Below, in pieces: positions 32,325-37,168 of a stretch of DNA of 37,168 nucleotides. Made by a program: the position numbers and the translations under genes. A model generated the notes under the pieces. It ran no database searches and had not been told where the DNA came from. It saw nothing but the letters and a program-made list of their open reading frames with translations. Origin of the DNA: an uncultured Clostridia bacterium (GTDB lineage: Bacteria; Bacillota; Clostridia; Peptostreptococcales; Anaerovoracaceae); the NCBI GenBank assembly GCA_945788655.1, contig CALZMV010000001.1, forward strand, positions 1 through 37,168. Direction: 5' to 3'. Within the stretch, counting starts at the first letter, position 1, and each line of letters begins with the position of its first letter.

Positions 32325-33188
32325 TTATTCTTCAGTTTCTACAGCAGTTTCTGGTGCTGCTTCAACCTGTGGTTCTACTTTTGGAGTTTTTCTTACTCTT
32401 GGGTTTACAGCCTTCGGAGCTTCTGCTCTTTCGTTTCTGTTTCTTCCCTGACGTTCACGTCTTTCTCCGTTGTTACGTCTGTCACGTCTTTCACCGTTCT
32501 TAGGTCTTCTTTCTCTCTTTTCGCGCTTTTCTTCACGAATTGCACTCTTCAGACCCTTGTCAAGAACTTCACCGTGGTTAATCCAAACCTTAACACCGAT
32601 TTTACCGTAAGTTGTATCTGCTTCAGCAAAACCATAGTCGATATCAGCTCTTAATGTATGAAGAGGAACATTGCCTTCGCTGTAGCTTTCGCTTCTAGCG
32701 ATTTCTGCTCCGCCAAGTCTACCGGATACTGTGATTTTGATACCCTTTGCGTTAGCTTTCATTGTTCTGCCGATTGCCTGTTTCATAGCTCTTCTGAAAG
32801 TAACACGTCTTTCTAAAGCCTGAGCAACTGACTCTGCAGTAAGCTGTGCATCAAGTTCAGCTCTTCTTACTTCTTCAATTGAAATTTCAACTTCCTTGCC
32901 GGTCATCTTTACTAAGTCCTTCTTAAGAACTTCGATTCCGTCTCCGGATCTTCCAATTACCATTCCTGGCTTAGCAGTCAGAATGATAACTCTAATCTTG
33001 CTTTCTGAAGCTCTTTCGATAAGAACTTTAGATACGCCAGCTACATATAATTTTTTCTTTACATATGTTCTTACTTTATTATCTTCAGCAAGGAAATCTG
33101 CAAAGTTTTTCTTATCTCCATACCACTTGGAGTCCCAGTCTTTGATAACGCCCACTCTCAAACCATGTGGACTAACTTTCTGACCCAT
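32325..33188 (-). CDS. rpsC: 30S ribosomal protein S3 with long charged C-terminal extension
   Basis: S3 forms part of the mRNA entry channel and its helicase activity. Residues 1-210 are ordinary S3: MGQKVSPHGLRVGVIKDWDSK, the KH motif PGMVIGRSGDGIEVLKKDL, and the C-domain ending KVWINHGEVL. Residues 211-287 are an added tail, first very basic and rich in Arg, Glu and Asn (RERRPKNGERRDRRNN), then acidic at the very end. Usual length is about 215-235. The tail is low in complexity and likely disordered; it might touch mRNA or rRNA. The gene lies between rplV and rplP with no frame disruption. Confidence 0.97.
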   Translation of the reverse strand: MGQKVSPHGLRVGVIKDWDSKWYGDKKNFADFLAEDNKVRTYVKKKLYVAGVSKVLIERASESKIRVIILTAKPGMVIGRSGDGIEVLKKDLVKMTGKEVEISIEEVRRAELDAQLTAESVAQALERRVTFRRAMKQAIGRTMKANAKGIKITVSGRLGGAEIARSESYSEGNVPLHTLRADIDYGFAEADTTYGKIGVKVWINHGEVLDKGLKSAIREEKREKRERRPKNGERRDRRNNGERRERQGRNRNERAEAPKAVNPRVRKTPKVEPQVEAAPETAVETEE

Positions 33189-33200
33189 TAGTGAACCTCC

Positions 33201-33536
33201 TTATTCTTTTTCTTTAAGAGTAACGCCAACGTGGCTGCTTCTCTTTAAGATAATTGATGCTCTACCCTGAGAACCAGCTCTCCATCTCTTCATTGTAGGA
33301 CCCTGGTTAGCGTAGATTTCTGCAACGTATAAATTGTCTGGATTCATATCGAAATTGTTTTCAGCGTTTGCTGCAGCTGACATAACAACTTTTTCTACGA
33401 TTTCAGCACCCTTACCAGGTGTGAACTTTAAGATAGTTAATGCCTCATTTAAGTCTTTGCCTCTTACTAGGTCTGTAACAGGTTTTAGCTTGATAGGAGA
33501 CATTCTAACATATTTAGCAACTGCTTTTGCTTCCAT
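33201..33536 (-). CDS. rplV: 50S ribosomal protein L22
   Basis: L22 reaches into the peptide tunnel at its constriction, where macrolide resistance mutations occur. The 111-residue product starts MEAKAVAKYVRMSPIKLKPVTDLVRG and has the loop EIYANQGPTMKRWRAGSQGRAS that forms the tunnel hairpin. It is followed by rpsC 12 bp on. Confidence 0.98.
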   Translation of the reverse strand: MEAKAVAKYVRMSPIKLKPVTDLVRGKDLNEALTILKFTPGKGAEIVEKVVMSAAANAENNFDMNPDNLYVAEIYANQGPTMKRWRAGSQGRASIILKRSSHVGVTLKEKE

Positions 33537-33553
33537 TTTTATTATCTCCTTTC

Positions 33554-33835
33554 TTATCTCTTAACCTTTGAAGACTTGTCTGCTGCATGTCCTCTGTAGT
33601 TTCTTGTTGGAGCAAATTCTCCAAGTCTGTGTCCTACCATATCTTCTGTGATATAAACAGGAACGTGTTTCTTACCATCGTGTACTGCGATAGTGTGTCC
33701 CACCATCTGTGGGAATATTGTAGATGGTCTTGACCATGTTTTAATAACTTTCTTTTCGTTAGCTGCGTTCATTTCATCAATGGCTTTAAGCAGCTTCGCA
33801 TTCACGAAAGGGCCTTTTTTAAGTGATCTACCCAT
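33554..33835 (-). CDS. rpsS: 30S ribosomal protein S19
   Basis: S19 lies in the 30S head and pairs with S13 there. The 93-residue product starts MGRSLKKGPFVNAKLLKAID and has HVPVYITEDMVGHRLGEFAPTR. It lies 18 bp after rplB. Confidence 0.98.
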   Translation of the reverse strand: MGRSLKKGPFVNAKLLKAIDEMNAANEKKVIKTWSRPSTIFPQMVGHTIAVHDGKKHVPVYITEDMVGHRLGEFAPTRNYRGHAADKSSKVKR

Positions 33836-33853
33836 TACTGTTGCTCCTTCCTA

Positions 33854-34687
33854 TTATTTTTCGTTTCTTCTCTTTACGATATACTGATTAGAAGCTTTGT
33901 TCTTCTTTCTTGTCTTGTAACCAAGTGCAGGTTTACCCCATGGAGTAACCGGACCCTTACGTCCGATAGGTGCTCTACCTTCACCACCACCGTGTGGGTG
34001 ATCGTTAGGGTTCATTACGGAACCTCTTACTGTAGGTCTAACGCCCATGTGTCTCTTTCTACCTGCCTTACCAATCTGGATATTAGCGTGGTCTGCATTA
34101 CCAACTTCACCGATTGTAGCTCTGCACTGCATGCTAACTTTTCTTACTTCTCCGGAAGGAAGTCTTACCTGAGCGTAATCTCCTTCTTTAGCCATTAACT
34201 GAGCTCCGTTACCAGCGGATCTAGCTAACTGACCACCCTTACCAGGCTTTAATTCCACGTTGTGGATAATTGTACCAACTGGAATATTAGCGATTGGAAG
34301 AGCGTTTCCTACCATGATGTCCGCATCTGGACCGGATTCGATTTTGTATCCAACCTTTAACTTGTTTGGAGCCAGGATGTATCTCTTTTCACCATCAGCA
34401 TAAACAAGTAAAGCGATATTAGCACTTCTGTTTGGATCGTATTCGATAGTTTTAACAACTGCAGGAATACCATCCTTGTTTCTCTTGAAGTCAATAATTC
34501 TGTATTTTGGTCTTGTGCCGCCACCTTTATGTCTTACAGTGATCTTACCTCTGTTATTTCTACCTGAATGTTTCTTAAGAGTAACAGTCAGTGATTTTTC
34601 AGGAGTTGATGTTGTAATTTCTTCAAAAGTGGAAACAGTCATTCCTCTAAGACCTGGAGTAGTTGGATTGTATTTTCTAATTCCCAT
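33854..34687 (-). CDS. rplB: 50S ribosomal protein L2
   Basis: L2 is needed for subunit association and supports peptidyl transfer. The 277-residue product has MGIRKYNPTTPGLRGMTVSTF at the start and the C-terminal signature NPNDHPHGGGEGRAPIGR with the conserved histidine. It lies 17 bp after rplW. Confidence 0.98.
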   Translation of the reverse strand: MGIRKYNPTTPGLRGMTVSTFEEITTSTPEKSLTVTLKKHSGRNNRGKITVRHKGGGTRPKYRIIDFKRNKDGIPAVVKTIEYDPNRSANIALLVYADGEKRYILAPNKLKVGYKIESGPDADIMVGNALPIANIPVGTIIHNVELKPGKGGQLARSAGNGAQLMAKEGDYAQVRLPSGEVRKVSMQCRATIGEVGNADHANIQIGKAGRKRHMGVRPTVRGSVMNPNDHPHGGGEGRAPIGRKGPVTPWGKPALGYKTRKKNKASNQYIVKRRNEK

Positions 34688-34704
34688 TGTTTGCTACCTC
34701 CTAA

Positions 34705-34995
34705 TTATAGTCCCTGGAAGAATTCAATCTCTTTGCTCTTTTCAGTAAGAGTAACGATTGCTTTCTTGTAAGCAGCTGTTCTGCCTACATATCTTCCCAT
34801 TCTTTTAACTTTTCCATCGTAGTTCATGATGTTTACTCTAGCAACTTCTACGCCGAAAATTTCTTCTACAGCAAGTTTAACCTGAGTTTTGTTAGCGTCT
34901 GTTGCAACTTTGAACGTGTACTTCTTATCAGCAGCTACGTCCATAGACTGTTCTGAAATAACAGGTTCCAGAATGATATCATATGCTGTTCTCAT
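34705..34995 (-). CDS. rplW: 50S ribosomal protein L23
   Basis: L23 is the main docking site for trigger factor and SRP at the tunnel exit. The 96-residue product has the core DIILEPVISEQSMDVAADKK and NKTQVKLAVEEIFGVEVARVN. Its ATG overlaps the rplD stop in TAATG. Confidence 0.98.
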   Translation of the reverse strand: MRTAYDIILEPVISEQSMDVAADKKYTFKVATDANKTQVKLAVEEIFGVEVARVNIMNYDGKVKRMGRYVGRTAAYKKAIVTLTEKSKEIEFFQGL

Positions 34996-35618
34996 TATAA
35001 GTACACCTCCTCAATTTTCTTTACTGCTTCCTGAGTTACGATGAAGCTTTCGTGGTTAACGATTTCGTAAACGTTCATTGTGTTTACTAAAGCTGTTCTA
35101 ACTCCAGGGATGTTAGCTGCGGATCTAACAACTGTTTCGTCCTTTTCAGCCATTACGATTAAAGCTTTCTTTCCAGCCTTAACATTTTCTAACACCTTGA
35201 TCATTTCTTTTGTCTTTGGTGCTTCGAATTTTAATTCGTCTAAAACGATGATTTCCTTTTCTGCTACCTTTGAAGAAAGAGCTGACTTCATTGCAAGTCT
35301 TCTTAACTTCTTAGGAAGTGTGTATCTATAATCTCTTGGCTTTGGTGCGAATACGATACCACCACCGATCTGTGAAGGGTCAGTGGAATGTCCCTGTCTG
35401 TGGCGACCAGTACCTTTCTGTCTGAAAGGCTTTCTACCGCCCCCTCTGACTTCGCCTCTAGTCTTTGCTGACTGAGTGCCCTGTCTCTGGTTTGCCAAGT
35501 AATTTTTTACTACTGCATGAACTGCATATTCATTTGGAGTGATACCGAAGATTTCGTCTTTTAATTCGATTACTCCAGCTTCAGCTCCTGCCATGTTTAG
35601 CATTGTTACTTTTGCCAT
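34995..35618 (-). CDS. rplD: 50S ribosomal protein L4
   Basis: L4 lines the peptide tunnel; in E. coli it also represses the S10 operon by acting on its leader. The 207-residue product has the tunnel loop blocks TRGEVRGGGRKPFRQKGTGR and GGGIVFAPKPRDY. The E. coli precedent makes it the likely effector of either the rpsJ leader or the rpsJ-rplC spacer here, but this is inference. It overlaps rplW by one base. Confidence 0.98.
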   Translation of the reverse strand: MAKVTMLNMAGAEAGVIELKDEIFGITPNEYAVHAVVKNYLANQRQGTQSAKTRGEVRGGGRKPFRQKGTGRHRQGHSTDPSQIGGGIVFAPKPRDYRYTLPKKLRRLAMKSALSSKVAEKEIIVLDELKFEAPKTKEMIKVLENVKAGKKALIVMAEKDETVVRSAANIPGVRTALVNTMNVYEIVNHESFIVTQEAVKKIEEVYL

Positions 35619-35648
35619 TTTAGCTTCCTCCTTTCTAAAGATCCTCTA

Positions 35649-36278
35649 TTACTGACCTTTAACTGCATACTGGATTCTTACTAAGCCGCCCTTGTTTCCA
35701 GGAACTGCGCCCTTAACCAGCATTAGGTTTCTGTCTTCGATAACTTTAACTAAAACCAGGTTCTGAACAGTAACTGTATCTCTACCCATTCTACCAGGTC
35801 CTTTGTTACCCTTGAATACTCTTGAAGGGTAAGTACCTGCTGCTAACGCACCTGCAAGTCTCTTATGCTTTGAACCGTGGGACATAGGACCTCTGTGGTG
35901 TCCGTGTCTCTTGATGTTACCCTGAGTACCCTTACCTTTGGATACGCCTGTAACGTCGATTTTCTTTCCTGCTTCGAAATCAGCAACTGTGATTACCTGT
36001 CCTACTTCGTAAGCTTCGCCTTCTTCAGTTCTGAATTCAGCTAAGTACTTCTTAGTAACCACTCCAGCTTTTTCAAAGTGACCTGTAAGAGGTTTGTTAA
36101 CTCTCTGTGGCTTCTGATCTTCAAAGCCAACCTGTACTGCATTGTATCCGTCAGTTTCAACTGTCTTAACCTGAGTTACAACTTCTGGACCTGCTTCGAT
36201 AACTGTTACAGGAATAACGTTTCCTGCTTCATCGAAGATCTGGGTCATTCCCAGCTTCTTACCTAAGATTGCTTTCAT
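35649..36278 (-). CDS. rplC: 50S ribosomal protein L3
   Basis: L3 binds 23S rRNA early and reaches toward the peptidyl transferase centre. The 209-residue product starts MKAILGKKLGMTQIFDEAGNV and has the signature KGTQGNIKRHGHHRGPMSHGS. TGGAGG precedes the ATG. An unusually long, foldable 138-bp spacer separates it from rpsJ. Confidence 0.98.
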   Translation of the reverse strand: MKAILGKKLGMTQIFDEAGNVIPVTVIEAGPEVVTQVKTVETDGYNAVQVGFEDQKPQRVNKPLTGHFEKAGVVTKKYLAEFRTEEGEAYEVGQVITVADFEAGKKIDVTGVSKGKGTQGNIKRHGHHRGPMSHGSKHKRLAGALAAGTYPSRVFKGNKGPGRMGRDTVTVQNLVLVKVIEDRNLMLVKGAVPGNKGGLVRIQYAVKGQ

Positions 36279-36416
36279 TATTTTTCCTCCATATTCTTAC
36301 ATTGGAACTCTCTGGTTTGGATTTTTCGTCTCAGCTGACACAGGATGCCGAGATGCTGTCCCTCACATGCGTTCTTACTAAGGGAGATTCCCTTACTTGT
36401 TTAATCCCGCTTTATA
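36279..36416 (-). promoter_or_regulatory. Structured spacer between rpsJ and rplC, candidate leader RNA
   Basis: In minus-strand RNA TAAGGGA (36389-36395) pairs perfectly with TCCCTTA (36379-36385) around a three-base loop. Further on TCTCGG (36348-36353) pairs with CTGAGA (36329-36334). Competing pairings of CAGC with GCTG and GACA with TGTC exist in the same stretch. No ORF, promoter or U-tract terminator is visible. In E. coli this gap is about 30 bp. The size and folding suggest a regulatory mRNA element, perhaps for L3 or L4. Confidence 0.4.
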
Positions 36417-36728
36417 TTAAAGCTTGATTTCGATGTCTACACCAGCAGGTAAATCTAACTTTGTTAGAGCATCTGTTGTCTTAAGTGTAGCATTTGTGAT
36501 GTCAATCAGTCTCTTGTGAGTTCTCTGTTCGAACTGTTCTCTGCTGTCTTTGTATTTGTGTACAGCTCTTAAGATTGTGATGACTTCTTTTTCTGTAGGA
36601 AGCGGAATTGGGCCGGAAACATCTGCGCCTGTCTTCTTAGCTGTCTCTACAATTTTGGCTGCTGACTGATCTAGTAAAGCGTGGTCATAAGCCTTCAGTT
36701 TGATTCTGATTTTCTGTAATTCGCTCAT
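36417..36728 (-). CDS. rpsJ: 30S ribosomal protein S10
   Basis: S10 is a 30S head protein and, as NusE, a partner of NusB and NusG in transcription. The 103-residue product has IRIKLKAYDHALLDQSAAKI and the signature GPIPLPTEKEVITILRAVHKYKDSREQFE. An in-frame ATG at 36740 contains the ribosome site itself (ATGGAGG), so the ATG at 36728, five bases after GGAGG, is the start. It is the first gene of the superoperon. Confidence 0.97.
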   Translation of the reverse strand: MSELQKIRIKLKAYDHALLDQSAAKIVETAKKTGADVSGPIPLPTEKEVITILRAVHKYKDSREQFEQRTHKRLIDITNATLKTTDALTKLDLPAGVDIEIKL

Positions 36729-36966
36729 TTTTTCCTCCATTTAATTTTTTGTACTGTTTTCGCTATGCTTGTACAAGGGGTTCAAATGCCTTGATTTCAA
36801 CGTGTACAGTGGAATTGCTTGCTTCGTACACGCTACCGTGTGTGTTCTTTTTTGCACTCACAGTAAAAAACAGGCGAATCCCTTCGCCCCCATCAAGTAG
36901 GGACTTACTCGGCGGAAATTACCTGATAGCTCAGCAACTTCCCGCTTCATCGCCATTTTCACAAGC
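36729..36966 (-). promoter_or_regulatory. Leader of the S10 operon
   Basis: The leader of about 238 nt between the predicted start near 36966 and rpsJ has no ORF with a credible start. From 5' to 3' it holds a stem with a nested CTGA/TCAG hairpin (36912-36945, outer arms GCGGGAA and TTTCCGC), a terminator-like hairpin (36862-36890), then CGTGTAC pairing with GTACACG and TTGTAC pairing with GTACAA. Such a layout fits transcription attenuation by a ribosomal protein, known for E. coli L4, but the ligand here is unknown. Confidence 0.6.
36862..36890 (-). terminator. Attenuator-like terminator in the S10 leader
   Basis: GGCGAA (36883-36888 on the minus strand) and TTCGCC (36873-36878) pair around loop GGGA. 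TGTTTTTTAC follows. It lies about 75-105 nt after the predicted start and well before rpsJ, so it must be read through for ribosomal protein synthesis. Confidence 0.65.
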
Positions 36967-36972
36967 TATTAA

Positions 36973-37001
36973 AGTATATACTATATATCAAACTATTGCA
37001 A
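36973..37001 (-). promoter_or_regulatory. Main promoter of the S10-spc-alpha operon
   Basis: On the minus strand TTGCAA (36996-37001) and TATACT (36973-36978) are separated by 17 bp. Four A-tracts lie directly upstream. No other comparable promoter is seen before rpsJ. Confidence 0.8.
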
Positions 37002-37003
37002 GC

Positions 37004-37042
37004 TTTTTTTGAAATTTTTTTGGGCAATTTTTTAGCTTTTTT
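37004..37042 (-). promoter_or_regulatory. Phased A-tracts upstream of the S10 promoter (UP element)
   Basis: On the minus strand runs of six to seven A occur at 37037-37042, 37028-37033, 37015-37021 and 37004-37010. Their starts are 9 to 13 bp apart, close to one helical turn. They end three bases before the -35. Such arrays bend DNA and bind the C-terminal domain of RNA polymerase alpha, raising transcription of ribosomal genes. Confidence 0.6.
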
Positions 37043-37168
37043 GCAGGAAAAAATCGTGTGTTTTCAATGCTTTTATGGCTTATTTGCTATACACTCTCTC
37101 TGGCGTTCTTTTATTTTTTCTCTTTCTCATGAGGCCAAATAAAAAGGAGACCGCAAATTTTGCCGTGA
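37043..37168. other. AT-rich end of window without a recognisable gene
   Basis: I see no ORF with a ribosome site on either strand. On the minus strand GCGGTCTCC followed by TTTTTATTT could be the right arm and U-tract of a terminator whose left arm lies outside the window. This would belong to a gene upstream of the S10 operon. Confidence 0.3.

Noticed and set aside
36749..37012. Plus-strand open frame of 87 codons upstream of rpsJ
   Set aside because: It runs through the S10 promoter and leader, has no ribosome site and no recognisable protein features.
1..37168. CRISPR arrays, insertion sequences, prophage or tRNA genes
   Set aside because: No regular spaced repeats, transposase motifs, phage genes or tRNA-like cloverleaf with CCA end were noticed on reading both strands.

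Overview
This window is a chromosomal segment of a moderately AT-rich Clostridia-type Bacillota (Firmicutes) bacterium. The evidence is the gene order, the strong AGGAGG-type ribosome binding sites, zinc-ribbon versions of S14, S4 and L36, a zinc-LID adenylate kinase, rpsD inside the alpha operon, the ffs-dnaX-ybaB-recR cluster, a BofA-family gene and the pcrA-ligA pair. The NAD-dependent ligase resembles a subgroup I remember from Lachnospiraceae-like Clostridia; I cannot name genus or species. I see no rRNA or tRNA gene, CRISPR array, insertion sequence or prophage.

From right to left, transcription of the right half runs on the minus strand. A near-consensus promoter with four phased A-tracts upstream (36973-37042) starts the S10-spc-alpha ribosomal superoperon. 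It has a leader of about 240 nt carrying a hairpin with a U-tract (candidate attenuator), then rpsJ, rplC, rplD, rplW, rplB, rpsS, rplV, rpsC, rplP, rpmC, rpsQ, rplN, rplX, rplE, rpsN, rpsH, rplF, rplR, rpsE, rpmD, rplO, secY, adk, map, infA, rpmJ, rpsM, rpsK, rpsD, rpoA and rplQ, and a strong terminator at 21349-21375. Two spacers break the tight packing: 138 bp between rpsJ and rplC, and 136 bp between rpmJ and rpsM. Both can fold. The second has two hairpins whose loops are complementary over five G-C pairs, suggesting an S4-type autoregulatory leader.

The middle (12.5-21.3 kb, minus strand) holds a phosphate transport pair (pit and a DUF47 PhoU-like regulator), the repair pair pcrA-ligA joined by a TGATG overlap, the SRP RNA gene with its own promoter, and dnaX-ybaB-recR. 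A DUF2508 (YaaL-like) gene lies next to recR but is inverted relative to the Bacillus-type order, and bofA follows.

The left part (1-12 kb) is more mixed. It holds an NSS-family sodium symporter with highly expressed-type codon use, a YbaK-type tRNA deacylase, a YitT-family membrane protein, an arginase with an FNR-like dyad before its start, and a Crp/Fnr regulator beside it. Next come a 665-residue protein fusing a SAM-dependent methyltransferase to an unrecognised domain with a C-terminal membrane helix, then xpt with an asymmetric YkpA/YbiT-like ABC-F ATPase, an orphan EIIC-like permease, and the N-terminal part of RNase R cut by the window edge.

The strongest candidates for something undescribed are the methyltransferase-membrane fusion (4932-6929), the kissing-hairpin leader before rpsM (24224-24319), and the structured rpsJ-rplC spacer. 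All functional claims rest on reading motifs by eye; no database search was possible.
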